Shown one piece after another: positions 52,151-60,983 of a stretch of DNA of 64,000 nucleotides (positions are counted from its first letter, which is position 1; each line of letters starts with the position of its first letter). The notes beneath the pieces are model-generated. The model was given only the letters and a program-made list of their open reading frames with translations, ran no database searches and was not told the origin of the DNA. The position numbers and the translations under genes are program-made. The stretch is from Sphingobium sp. WTD-1 (GTDB taxonomy: Bacteria > Pseudomonadota > Alphaproteobacteria > Sphingomonadales > Sphingomonadaceae), in NCBI RefSeq assembly GCF_030128825.1, contig NZ_CP119127.1, positions 3,286,001 to 3,350,000 of the forward strand, in the 5' to 3' direction.

Positions 52151-53533
52151 ATGGCAAGCACGCCCTGGCATCGTGACGTCCCGACCCCAGCCCTGACCCG
52201 GCCGGGCGTCGCCGCCATCAAGAAGACCGAAAGCGCCCGGCTGATCCTGGTCGCCCAGATCTTCTATTTCATCTTCCTGATGCTGGTCTTCATCGGCCAG
52301 CAGCCCTTCGCCTCGCGCACCCAGGACGAACTGGTCGCCATGGCGCAGGAAAATAACGGCTCAGACCTGTTCAAGCAGGCGCTGTTCATCGGCTTTGCCC
52401 TGCTGCTGACGGGCGTCCAGCTGATCCGCCGCTATCCCCCGCGCTATCGCTTCACGCTCTGGCCACTGGCGCTCATGCTGGGCTGGTTCTTCCTCACCTG
52501 TAGTTGGGGCGTCGATCCGTTCGTGTCCTTCAAGCGGGCGATGCAGCAGCTGATCGTGATCTACATCACCTTCAGCGCGCTCAGCCTGATCGGCCCCGAA
52601 AGACTGCTCCAGGCACTGCGCTATGCCCTCATCCTGTCCCTCATCATCTGCTGGGTCTCGCTGCCCTTGACCTCGGCGGCGGTCCATCCGCCGACCGAGA
52701 GCGACAAGGCACTGATCGGCGCCTGGCGCGGCTTCTTCTTCCACAAGAATATTGCCGGCGCGGTCATGGCGCTCACCTTCATGGTCGCGGCCAATGCCTG
52801 GGTCGATACTAAGAAATGGTATTATGCCCTCTTCTCGGTGATGGCCTTCGTCTTCGTGATCGGCACCAAGAGCAAGACCTCGCTCGCCTTGTCCTTCGCC
52901 ATCCTGGGCGTCTGCGCCGTCTATCGGGCACTGAGCGATTCCACTCAGAAACGCGCGATCCTTCTCATCATGGTCGCGCTCGGCATGGTCGGAGTGCTGT
53001 GGCTCTATGTCGCCTTCCAGCCGGTGGTGGAGCGGATCTTCGCCGACCCCACCTCCTTCACCGGCCGCGTGTCCATCTGGGAAGTCGACCTCGCCTATCT
53101 TAAGGACCACCCCTTCCTCGGCGCGGGTTTCGGCGGCTTCTGGCAGGTCGGCGATCGCAGCCCCTCGCTCGATTATCTCAACCAGGCGTTCCAGACGCTG
53201 ACCGCCCATTCGCATAATGGCTATCTGGAAATTCTGGTGACGACCGGGCCGCTGGGCCTCGTCATGCTGCTGCTTACCTTCCTGGCGCTGCCCGCCATCT
53301 GGTTCCTGACCGGAGCGACGCCGCAGAACCGGTCGATCATGGTGCCCTGCTTCGCGATCTGGGTCTTCGTCCTCTACCAAAATCTGCTCGAAACCTCGTT
53401 CTTCGACAAGGATCGGCAGGTCTGGGTGATCTTCCTGGCGGCCATCGCTGCCGCCCACGCCACCTACAAGGCGCGTCCGCTGCCGCAGTGGCGCCGCCGC
53501 TTTCTCGCCCGCCCGGAGGCTTCCCATGGCTAA
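52151..53533 (+). CDS. Wzy-like polymerase / O-antigen ligase-family protein
   Basis: 460 residues, about 10-12 membrane helices. The Wzy_C/WaaL region around 285-355 is a large periplasmic loop: PTSFTGRVSIWEVDLAYLKDHPFLGAGFGGFW, then the AHSHNGYLEILVTTGPLGL block with the His-Asn signature. It polymerises flipped repeat units or ligates glycan to an acceptor. With only one such gene in the cluster, polymerase is the likelier role. Starts 3 bp after the flippase stop; overlaps the next gene by 8 bp. Confidence 0.88.
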   Translation: MASTPWHRDVPTPALTRPGVAAIKKTESARLILVAQIFYFIFLMLVFIGQQPFASRTQDELVAMAQENNGSDLFKQALFIGFALLLTGVQLIRRYPPRYRFTLWPLALMLGWFFLTCSWGVDPFVSFKRAMQQLIVIYITFSALSLIGPERLLQALRYALILSLIICWVSLPLTSAAVHPPTESDKALIGAWRGFFFHKNIAGAVMALTFMVAANAWVDTKKWYYALFSVMAFVFVIGTKSKTSLALSFAILGVCAVYRALSDSTQKRAILLIMVALGMVGVLWLYVAFQPVVERIFADPTSFTGRVSIWEVDLAYLKDHPFLGAGFGGFWQVGDRSPSLDYLNQAFQTLTAHSHNGYLEILVTTGPLGLVMLLLTFLALPAIWFLTGATPQNRSIMVPCFAIWVFVLYQNLLETSFFDKDRQVWVIFLAAIAAAHATYKARPLPQWRRRFLARPEASHG

Positions 53534-54455
53534 TGTCGTCATCTGCATCGCGACCTGCAATCGCCCTCAGGGGCTGCGTCGCACGCTTGCCTCGCTCGCC
53601 GCGCTCGAAACCCGCCACCGGATCAATGTGCTGGTCGCCGACAATGACGCCAGGGAGCAGCACGGGCTGGCCGTGGTGGAGGCCCTGGCGACATCGGGCT
53701 ATCGCTGGCCGATCGAGGCGCTGCTGGTGCGGGAACGGGGCATCCCCCTGGTCCGCAATGCGCTGGTCGAGGCTGCTCTCGCCCGGCCTGGCGTCACCCA
53801 TGTGGCGATGATGGACGATGACGAGGCGGCATGCCCTGGCTGGATCGACGCGCTGGTGACGGCGGCCGATCGCTGGGACGCCGATGTCGTGGGCGGCGCG
53901 GTGCTGCGCGAGATGGACAGCCCGCTGCCCGCCTGGGCCTCGCGCCATCCACTGCTCCAGCCCAAGCGACGCGACAAGTCCGGCCCGGTATCGCTGGTCG
54001 ACAGCACCGCCAATGTGCTGATGTCCGCCAACGCATTGCGCCGCATCGGCGCCCGCCCGTTCGACGAGCGCATGGCGCTGACCGGCGGGTCGGACAAGCA
54101 GCTCTTCACCCGGATGCAGCGCGCAGGCTTCCGCTTCGCCTGGTCGGAAGAAGCGCTGGTCACCGAACTCATCCCGGCCAGTCGCGTCACCGCCAAATGG
54201 CTGCTGATGCGCGGTTATCGCGTCGGCATGACCGACATGATCGTCGCCCGCACCCATGGCGGCGCCCTTCGTGCGGCGCTGAGCGAAAGCCCCCGCATCG
54301 CGGTCGGCGTCCTGGTCGGCGCGGTCGGCCCCCTCACCACATTGGACCGCGGCAAGCGGGTGGAGCGCCTCGGCAAGCTCTATCGCGCTGCGGGGAAGAT
54401 CGCCGGCCTCACCGGCATCCATTATGAAGAATATCGAAAGGTCCATGGCGCATGA
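53526..54455 (+). CDS. Family 2 glycosyltransferase (pair A, first copy)
   Basis: 309 residues. GT2 fold: VVICIATCNRPQGLRRTLASL opens the nucleotide-binding half, VADND follows, and HVAMMDDDEAACPGWIDAL carries the metal-binding DxD-type cluster. GGSDKQLFTRM is the acceptor-side acidic motif. It is related to the GT2 at 58558-59493 (VRNA, DDDE, PGW, GADVIGG-type patterns). Cytoplasmic or membrane-associated; adds one sugar of the repeat unit. Sugar specificity cannot be read. Confidence 0.85.
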   Translation: MANVVICIATCNRPQGLRRTLASLAALETRHRINVLVADNDAREQHGLAVVEALATSGYRWPIEALLVRERGIPLVRNALVEAALARPGVTHVAMMDDDEAACPGWIDALVTAADRWDADVVGGAVLREMDSPLPAWASRHPLLQPKRRDKSGPVSLVDSTANVLMSANALRRIGARPFDERMALTGGSDKQLFTRMQRAGFRFAWSEEALVTELIPASRVTAKWLLMRGYRVGMTDMIVARTHGGALRAALSESPRIAVGVLVGAVGPLTTLDRGKRVERLGKLYRAAGKIAGLTGIHYEEYRKVHGA

Positions 54456-55393
54456 CCAGCATCCCCTTTTTCTCCGTCGTCATCCCGCTCTACAACCGCG
54501 CCGACGTGGTCGCCGACACGATCCGGTCGGTACTGGCGCAGGACTGGACCGATTTCGAGATCGTCGTCGTCGATGATGGCTCGCATGACAATCCCGGCCC
54601 GGTAATCGAGGCGATCGGCGACCCGCGCCTGCGTTACATCCGCCAGGACAATGCCGGCGGCGGCGCGGCGCGCAATCGGGGCATTCTCGCCGCAGAGGGG
54701 CGCTACATCGCCTTCCTCGATTCCGACGATCTGTTCCTGCCCGGCAAGCTGTCGACCATGGCGGAAGCATTGGCTGGCGACGGCGGCCGCACGGTTCTTT
54801 ATTCGCGGATGAAAGTTGATCGAGGCGTCGATCGCTACTGGATCCGCCCCGACCGCGGCATTCGGGAAGATGAGGATGTCGGCGAATATCTCTTCTGCGC
54901 CAATCAGTTCATGCAGACCTCGACGATGGTCGTGCCGACCCGGATGGCCCAGCAGGTGCTGTTCGACCCCGCGCTCAAGAAGGGGCAGGATCTCGACTTC
55001 TGCGTCCGGCTTCAGGGCGCCGGCGCGCGCTTCCGGATGATCGAACGCCCACTCACCATCTGGCTCGACGCGACCGAGGTCGGCCGCACCTCCTATGTGC
55101 GCGGCTATGAAACCTCGCTCGACTGGCTCGACCGCTGCGGCCATATGCTGACCAACCGGGCGCGGCGTGGCTATCGCGCCACGGTGCTTGCCTATCATAT
55201 GGCGCCGATCCGCCCGGTCGCTGCGATCCGTGACCTCGCCATCGGCCTGACCGCGGGCGGCGTTCCGCCACGGGTGATCGCGCGCCAGCTGCTGCGCTCC
55301 TACATGCCCAAGTCGCTCTATCGCTCGCTCGTCAACGGCTTCGTCCTGCGCTTCGGCAAGGCCGACGCCCTCAGTAGCGGCGCCCGTTCGTGA
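54452..55393 (+). CDS. Family 2 glycosyltransferase (pair B, first copy)
   Basis: 313 residues. Opens FFSVVIPLYNRADVVADTIRSVL; IVVVDDGSHDN is the nucleotide-binding acidic motif, GGGAARNRGI the conserved loop, and YIAFLDSDDLFLPGKL the DxD-like motif. KKGQDLDFCVRL matches the catalytic-base region. It is related to the next gene. Overlaps its neighbours by 4 bp on each side, deep inside the operon. Confidence 0.87.
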   Translation: MTSIPFFSVVIPLYNRADVVADTIRSVLAQDWTDFEIVVVDDGSHDNPGPVIEAIGDPRLRYIRQDNAGGGAARNRGILAAEGRYIAFLDSDDLFLPGKLSTMAEALAGDGGRTVLYSRMKVDRGVDRYWIRPDRGIREDEDVGEYLFCANQFMQTSTMVVPTRMAQQVLFDPALKKGQDLDFCVRLQGAGARFRMIERPLTIWLDATEVGRTSYVRGYETSLDWLDRCGHMLTNRARRGYRATVLAYHMAPIRPVAAIRDLAIGLTAGGVPPRVIARQLLRSYMPKSLYRSLVNGFVLRFGKADALSSGARS

Positions 55394-56358
55394 TGGCGGC
55401 CTGGCAACCTCCGTCCGCGCTGCAGGAACAGGCGGCCTCGCCGCTCTTTTCCGTGGTCATCCCGACCTATCAGCGCCGCGACAAGGTGGTCGACGCGGTG
55501 CTGTCCGCGCTCGACCAGACGATTGCGCTGATCGAGGTGATCGTCGTGATCGACGGATCGACCGACGACACCGAACAGGTGCTGGCCGGGATCGCAGATC
55601 CGCGCCTGCGCGTCATCGTCCAGCCCAATCGCGGTGCATCGGCGGCGCGCAACACCGGGATCGCGCAGGCGCGCGGGCGCTATATCGCCTTCCTTGACTG
55701 CGACGACCGTTTCCTGCCCCATCATCTCGCCGACCTGCTGCCCCTGCTCCAACAGGACGAGAATGTGGTCGCCTATGGCCAGGTGCTGGTCGATCGCGGC
55801 CAGGGCCGCAATTTCCTGAAGCCCCCGCGCGCGATCGCGACCGGCGAGACGATCGACCGCTATCTCATGTGCGATCGGGGTTTCATCCAGACCAGCAGCT
55901 TGGCGCTCAGTCGCGGCCTCGCCAACAAGGTCCGCTATCGCGAGGATGTGAAGTTCGGCGACGATACCGACTTTGCCGTGCGTCTGGCGCTGGCCGGCGG
56001 CCAGTTCCAGATGACCGCGCGGCCCGGCACGATCTGGGCCGATCGCGATGCCGAACATCGGCTGTCGGCGGTGCGCGGCAGTGTTGGCAGCCTCATCTGG
56101 CTGCGCGACCTGCGCCCCCATATCTCGGCCCGCGCCTTTTCCGCCTATATGGGCTGGCATGCGGCCAAGAGCATCTGGCCGACCAGTCGGTTTCAGGCGA
56201 TGCGCTATTATGTCGGCGCCGTGCTGCGCGGCGCCTTCGGCCCGCGGCTGGCCGCGACCGTGCTGATGCAGATCATCCTGCCCGACCCGGTCTATCGCCG
56301 GATTTCCGACCGATGGATCGACATGGCCCAGATGGTGGGCGGGAGGCCGCGCCTGTGA
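55390..56358 (+). CDS. Family 2 glycosyltransferase (pair B, second copy)
   Basis: 322 residues, similar in order and spacing to the preceding GT2: LFSVVIPTYQRRDKVVDAVLSAL, VIDGSTDDT (Ile in place of the first Asp of DDG), GASAARNTGI, YIAFLDCDDRFLPHHL and KFGDDTDFAVRL. Ends GGRPRL with GTGA shared with the GH10 start. The change from DDG to IDG may alter nucleotide binding, but the DxD-like motif is intact, so an active enzyme is still likely. Confidence 0.86.
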   Translation: MMAAWQPPSALQEQAASPLFSVVIPTYQRRDKVVDAVLSALDQTIALIEVIVVIDGSTDDTEQVLAGIADPRLRVIVQPNRGASAARNTGIAQARGRYIAFLDCDDRFLPHHLADLLPLLQQDENVVAYGQVLVDRGQGRNFLKPPRAIATGETIDRYLMCDRGFIQTSSLALSRGLANKVRYREDVKFGDDTDFAVRLALAGGQFQMTARPGTIWADRDAEHRLSAVRGSVGSLIWLRDLRPHISARAFSAYMGWHAAKSIWPTSRFQAMRYYVGAVLRGAFGPRLAATVLMQIILPDPVYRRISDRWIDMAQMVGGRPRL

Positions 56359-57476
56359 AGCGTCGCGAATTTCTGGCCGGTGGCATGGCGCTGGCGGCGA
56401 CGCTGCCCGCTGGCGTGGCGGCCGCCGCCATGCCGGCCGGCCTCGCCACCCATGCCCGTGCCAAGGGCCGCTATTTCGGCGCGGCGGTCAAGTCGCGCCA
56501 GTTGCGAGAGGATGCCGGCTTCACCCAGGCGGTGGCGCAGGAATGCAATATCCTGGTGCAGGAATATGAACTGAAGCGCGGCACGACCGAGCCCAAGCCG
56601 GGCCAATATGATTTCAGCGGCGCCGACCAGATCATCGATTTCGCTCAGAAGCATGACATGCGCGCGCGCGGCCATGCCCTGGTCTGGTATGCCGCCCAGC
56701 CCAAATGGCTGGAACCCGCACTGCAGGCCGCCAGCGATCGCGGCCGCCAGAAACTGATGACCAGCTATATCACCACGGCCATGCCCCGCTATGCCGGCCG
56801 CATCCAGGAATGGGATGTAGTGAACGAGGCGCTGGAGCCCAATGACGGCCGCGCCGACGGGATGCGCGCCGACAGCATGTGGATGCAGGCGCTGGGCGAA
56901 CATTATATCGATATCGCCTTCCACACCGCGCGCGAGACCGATCCCAGGGCGACCCTGTTCCTGACCGATTATGGCATCGAACATGACTCGCCCCGCTGCG
57001 AACGGCGCCGGACCGCGATGCTGAAGCTGCTCGACCGGCTGAAGGCGCGTGACGTCCCGATCGACGCGATCGGCATCCAGGGCCATCTCAAACCCTATAA
57101 GGAAGGGTTCAACGAGCGCCGCTTCGCCGATTTCCTCGATCAGCTGCGCGGCTATGGCCTGAAGCTGGAGATTACCGAGTTCGACATTGCCGACATTGGC
57201 GGCCCGCCCAACCCGGCCAAGCGTGACAGCGAAGTTGCCAGTGTCGGCCGGGCCTTCATCGATGTCGCGCTGGACAATCCGGCGATGCAGGCCGTGCTCT
57301 GCTGGGGCCTGTCGGACCGCTATTCCTGGTTGTCCAACTACAAGGATTATAAATGGCCCGACGGCCAGTTGTCGCGCGGATTGCCGCTCGACGGTTCCCT
57401 GCGCCGCAAGCCGCTGTGGGACGCCATCGCCGCCGCTTTCGACGACGCGCCGCCGGCCGGGAGACATGCCGCATGA
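56355..57476 (+). CDS. GH10 endo-beta-glycanase in the EPS operon, Tat-exported
   Basis: 373 residues from the GTG at 56355, which overlaps the upstream stop as GTGA; the long frame upstream is a shadow of the GT2 gene. The N-terminus KRREFLAGGMALAATLPAGVAAAA is a twin-arginine signal. The GH10 barrel shows GHALVWY, WDVVNEALEPN with the acid/base Glu near 157, and LEITEFDI with the nucleophile Glu near 275. CWGLSDRYSWL follows near the end. GH10 enzymes are mainly xylanases. Inside an EPS operon it more likely trims the operon's own beta-linked polymer (inference). Folded export by Tat is unusual for this family. Confidence 0.88.
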   Translation: MKRREFLAGGMALAATLPAGVAAAAMPAGLATHARAKGRYFGAAVKSRQLREDAGFTQAVAQECNILVQEYELKRGTTEPKPGQYDFSGADQIIDFAQKHDMRARGHALVWYAAQPKWLEPALQAASDRGRQKLMTSYITTAMPRYAGRIQEWDVVNEALEPNDGRADGMRADSMWMQALGEHYIDIAFHTARETDPRATLFLTDYGIEHDSPRCERRRTAMLKLLDRLKARDVPIDAIGIQGHLKPYKEGFNERRFADFLDQLRGYGLKLEITEFDIADIGGPPNPAKRDSEVASVGRAFIDVALDNPAMQAVLCWGLSDRYSWLSNYKDYKWPDGQLSRGLPLDGSLRRKPLWDAIAAAFDDAPPAGRHAA

Positions 57477-58558
57477 GAATTTCCTCGCTCACGGGCCTGC
57501 GCGGCATCGCCGCCGTTTCGGTCCTGCTCTACCATATTCCCCATGCGCCGGCCTTTCAGGCCTTCGCGATCCCGCTTTTCTCGCGCGCCTATCTGGCGGT
57601 CGATCTTTTCTTCATTCTCAGCGGCTTCGTCATTTCCTACGGCTATTATGACCGGCTGATGCACAATCTGGGACGGTCCAGTTACATGGACTTCCTGATC
57701 AATCGCACCGCCCGCGTCTGGCCGCTGCACCTGATCGTGACGCTGGTGTTCATGGCCCGTATCCTGGTCAATGTGTCGGGGACGCAGGCGATCCCGCTCG
57801 ACCTGCCCAATATCCTGACCAACCTGCTGATGATCCAGAGCTGGGGGTGGGGCACCCAGCCGATCGCCGGCAACAGCTGGTCGGTCAGTACGGAGGTTGC
57901 CGCCTATCTCCTTTATCCGCTGATCGCGATCATGGCCTTTTCCCGCTGGGCCTGGGCGCAACTGGCGCTGTGCGTCGCCATTTTGGTGCTGGTCGCCAGC
58001 TCCGGCCGCGGCGCCAGTGGCCCCTTGGATGTCAACGATTATGACACAGTGCTGACGCTGCTGCGCTGCCTTGCCGGCTTTGCGCTGGGCGTCCTGACCT
58101 ATCGCATCCGCGACATGGCGCTGACCCGCAGCCTGCTCGATGGCCCCGGTCGATTTGCCGCCATATGTGTCATCATCGCTGTCGTCCTGATGCTGCCCCG
58201 AGCCGCCGACGTGCTGGTCGTATGCCTGATGCCCGCGCTGGTCCTCACCTGCTATTATGACGGCGCCGCCGCCCGCGCGGTGATGGCCAATCCGGTCAGT
58301 TATCATCTGGGCCTGATCAGCTACTCCATCTACCTCTGGCATCCGCTGATGCGCGACATCATGGCCCGCGTCATGGGCATCGCCCATCGTAACGGCTTTG
58401 TCGGCCATGACTGGGTCTTCATCGCCGCCATGCTGATGGCCACCTGGCTGCTCTGCTGGGCTAGCTATCGCCTGATCGAGGTGCCGGGCCACAAGATCAT
58501 CAAATGGCTGCAACGCGGAGGACGCGCCCGCCCGGCTCCGGTCAAGGTCGCTGCCTGA
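57473..58558 (+). CDS. Acyltransferase 3 family O-acyltransferase
   Basis: 361 residues from the ATG at 57473 (ATGA with the GH10 stop). About 10 membrane helices. Family motifs: ISSLTGLRGIAAVSVLLYHI with the catalytic-type His, RTARVWPLHL, and SYSIYLWHPLM near the C-terminus. OafA/ExoZ-like enzymes move acetyl or succinyl groups across the membrane onto sugars, so the polymer is probably O-acylated. The SGNH domain of the longer OafA group is absent. Confidence 0.9.
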   Translation: MRISSLTGLRGIAAVSVLLYHIPHAPAFQAFAIPLFSRAYLAVDLFFILSGFVISYGYYDRLMHNLGRSSYMDFLINRTARVWPLHLIVTLVFMARILVNVSGTQAIPLDLPNILTNLLMIQSWGWGTQPIAGNSWSVSTEVAAYLLYPLIAIMAFSRWAWAQLALCVAILVLVASSGRGASGPLDVNDYDTVLTLLRCLAGFALGVLTYRIRDMALTRSLLDGPGRFAAICVIIAVVLMLPRAADVLVVCLMPALVLTCYYDGAAARAVMANPVSYHLGLISYSIYLWHPLMRDIMARVMGIAHRNGFVGHDWVFIAAMLMATWLLCWASYRLIEVPGHKIIKWLQRGGRARPAPVKVAA

Positions 58559-59493
58559 TGCCCCTCGCCCCGACCATCTGGATCGCGATCCCTACCTTCC
58601 GCCGGCCGGGGCAGTTGCGCCACCTGCTCGAAAGCCTCGCCGCCGTCGTTCCGCATGACGATGTCCAACTGCTGGTCGCCGACAACGACCCCGTCGGGCA
58701 GGAAGGCGCGCTGGTTGCGCACGAGATGCAGGATGACCCCGATTATCCGCTGCCCATCCGTGTCCTGCATGTGCCGGAGCCGGGCCTTTGCTCGGTCCGC
58801 AACGCAATCGTCGCCACCGCACTGGCGGCTCCGGCATTGCAGTATCTGGCGATGATCGATGATGATGAATGGCCGCAGCCCGGCTGGCTCGACGCGCTGC
58901 TGGCCTGTCGCGACATGTGCGGCGCCGATGTGATCGGTGGCCCGGTCGATGCCCATTTCCTGCGGCCGCCGCCGCGCTGGGCGCGCGAGGCGCTGGTGTT
59001 CCGTGCCGAGGACCGACCTTCGGGCGCCACCGATATGCTATGGGCCAGCAACAATCTGCTGCTCAGCCGCGCGGCGCTGGAGCGGCTGCCCGCCCCCTGG
59101 TTCGATCCGCATTTCAACCGCAGCGGCGGCGAGGATCTGGATTATCTGACGCGCCTGCGCGATGCCGGCATCGGTTTCGGCTGGGCCGCAGATGCGCGCG
59201 TCAGCGAATGGGTGCCGCCCGAACGGGTCCGGCTCGGCTGGATACTGTCCCGCATGTGGCGGATCGGCTTTACCGAGACGCTGACCCGCCGAAAGCATCG
59301 GCCCGGCGTCGTCGGCACTCTCACCCTGTTCGGCCGGACGCTGGCGGTGTTCGCGATGCGCACCGCCGGCCTCCTCGCCCTGTTGCTGCCCGGCGCGCGA
59401 CGGGTCGACATCGCCGGGCAGTGGATCAAATGCTGGGGCCGCCTCTATGCCCTGACGGGCCGTGGCAGCCGAACCTATTATGGCGCGGAATAG
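58558..59493 (+). CDS. Family 2 glycosyltransferase (pair A, second copy)
   Basis: 311 residues from the ATG at 58558 (TGATG with the previous stop). IWIAIPTFRRPGQLRHLLESL, LLVADND, LCSVRNAI, YLAMIDDDEWPQPGWLDALL and RSGGEDLDYLTRL follow the same plan as the GT2 at 53526-54455. A hydrophobic stretch near the C-terminus (VFAMRTAGLLALLLPG) may tie it to the membrane. Last gene of the plus-strand operon. Its end overlaps the convergent GH16 gene by 16 bp. Confidence 0.85.
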   Translation: MPLAPTIWIAIPTFRRPGQLRHLLESLAAVVPHDDVQLLVADNDPVGQEGALVAHEMQDDPDYPLPIRVLHVPEPGLCSVRNAIVATALAAPALQYLAMIDDDEWPQPGWLDALLACRDMCGADVIGGPVDAHFLRPPPRWAREALVFRAEDRPSGATDMLWASNNLLLSRAALERLPAPWFDPHFNRSGGEDLDYLTRLRDAGIGFGWAADARVSEWVPPERVRLGWILSRMWRIGFTETLTRRKHRPGVVGTLTLFGRTLAVFAMRTAGLLALLLPGARRVDIAGQWIKCWGRLYALTGRGSRTYYGAE

Positions 59494-60869
59494 ACCTTGA
59501 AGCTGCGGATGGTCATGTCGCCGCTGCCATCGTCATAGGCCCCCGTCGTCTTCACCGCGACATTCATCAGCGGATAGAAGCGGAAGCCCTTGAACGGGTT
59601 GACCGACTGATAGGTTTCCTTGCCGTCGACGAACCAGGTGATGTAGTCACGCTGGATATCGACCGCGAACTTGTGGAAGTCCTGCGAATAGCCCGACAGG
59701 CCATAGGCCTGCTCAGTCTGGATGACGATGCCGCGCTGGTCATAGCGGGTGCTGTTGGCACCGACATGGATCGTCTGGCCGACATGACGGTCGAAATCCC
59801 AGTAGCTCTGATAGCCAAAGCCTTCATAGACATCGATTTCCGGCGGCCAGCCGCTGGTCGAGATCAGCCAGAAAGCGGGCCAGGAACCGCGCCGATTGGG
59901 CATCTTGGCTTCCCACTCATATTGGCCATAGCCGATCTGCGAGGCGAGGAAGTTGCGGCCGTCCAGGATCGACGCACCATAATTATAGGTCACGCCCTCA
60001 TAGCTGATCGGCGTCTTGAGCACCTGGCTGTGCAGCACCAGGCCCTTGTTGCTCCAATAGACCGGCCCTTCGATCCCCGGATAGGTGGTGGTGTCGACAT
60101 AGAGGCCGGTCTCGCCATTGCCGGTCTGCGCCCGGCCATGCGACAGGGTCGTGGCCCAGCGGTCCCAGCCGCCGTCGACCGACCGCTTGTGCGTGTCCTT
60201 GAGCAGTTCGAACTGCAGCGTGCCCGAGGCCGCGAAGGTCCGCGCTTCGCGGAAGGTGCCGGTCGCCTTCTCGGTAGCCGCGACATAGGCCTTGGCCGTG
60301 ACGGTTGCCGTCGACTGCCCCTGCAATGCGCCCCAGGGCGCCTCACGCAGCTTCACGCTGAACTGCTGGCCTTCGGTTGCGCTGATGACCGGCACTTCCA
60401 CCGTCTGTTCCAGCGGATCGCCCGGCCGGAAGATGACGACGGTGTCGACCGTCTTGTAATTGGTGCCGGACGTCGCCTTGAGCGTGCCGGTGCCGTTCAC
60501 CGTGGTGATCCGCGCGATCACCGTGTTGGGCGTCGCCCGATCGAGATAGACCGGGACATAGGCGGTGCTGCTGCCCGGCGTGTAGGTGGCGTTGCCGATC
60601 CAGAGCGTCGCCTTGCCCGGCAATACCGTGCCATTGGCGAAGTCGAAGTCGGCAAAGCTGTTGCTGCTGCTGGTCGTCGCCGTGCTGGTCGTCGTCGCAC
60701 TGCTCGCACTGCTGCTGGAGATGGTGACCGTGCCGCTATCGGCCGTGCTGGTCGATGAGTTGCTGGTCGTACTGGTTCCGCCCGACAGGATCGTGGCGGC
60801 GCCTGCCGCGAAGACAGACGTGATGATCGCTCCGGCTCCGATCATGGAGCCGGCTGATTTGCTGCGCAT
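59478..60869 (-). CDS. Secreted GH16 glycoside hydrolase with Calx-beta-like and Ser/Thr-rich regions
   Basis: 463 residues. N-terminal hydrophobic segment (MIGAGAIITSVFAAGAATIL), then a Ser/Thr stretch of about 40 residues. A Calx-beta-like module follows at about 75-200 (STAYVPVYLDRA, VVIFRPGDPLEQTVEVPVI). The GH16 domain from about 205 has the catalytic signature EIDVYEGFG, near residue 347, with both Glu and the central Asp. GH16 enzymes cut or transglycosylate beta-glucans, galactans and bacterial EPS. Location suggests a depolymerase for the locus product. It is on the opposite strand, so separately expressed. Confidence 0.88.
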   Translation of the reverse strand: MRSKSAGSMIGAGAIITSVFAAGAATILSGGTSTTSNSSTSTADSGTVTISSSSASSATTTSTATTSSSNSFADFDFANGTVLPGKATLWIGNATYTPGSSTAYVPVYLDRATPNTVIARITTVNGTGTLKATSGTNYKTVDTVVIFRPGDPLEQTVEVPVISATEGQQFSVKLREAPWGALQGQSTATVTAKAYVAATEKATGTFREARTFAASGTLQFELLKDTHKRSVDGGWDRWATTLSHGRAQTGNGETGLYVDTTTYPGIEGPVYWSNKGLVLHSQVLKTPISYEGVTYNYGASILDGRNFLASQIGYGQYEWEAKMPNRRGSWPAFWLISTSGWPPEIDVYEGFGYQSYWDFDRHVGQTIHVGANSTRYDQRGIVIQTEQAYGLSGYSQDFHKFAVDIQRDYITWFVDGKETYQSVNPFKGFRFYPLMNVAVKTTGAYDDGSGDMTIRSFKVYSAP

Positions 60870-60936
60870 AATGCAACCCCCGTTTTGGTGTCCCTAAAGG
60901 GTCCGCTACGAGAGTTAACAATTGCTTCCGGGCAAG

Positions 60937-60977
60937 CTCGCCTCGTCGCAAATCAGCCGTTTTTGCGACGAGGCGAG
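60937..60977 (-). terminator. Strong 16-bp perfect hairpin after ugd
   Basis: CTCGCCTCGTCGCAAA pairs perfectly with TTTGCGACGAGGCGAG over a 9-base loop, 7 bp beyond the ugd stop. There is no T-run after the stem on the minus strand, so release may need Rho. It also separates ugd from the GH16 promoter downstream. Confidence 0.6.
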
Positions 60978-60983
60978 GAACTT

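Noticed and set aside
60660..60790. Low-complexity trinucleotide-like stretch resembling a tandem repeat
   Set aside because: It encodes the Ser/Thr-rich tether of the GH16 protein and has no regular repeat unit.
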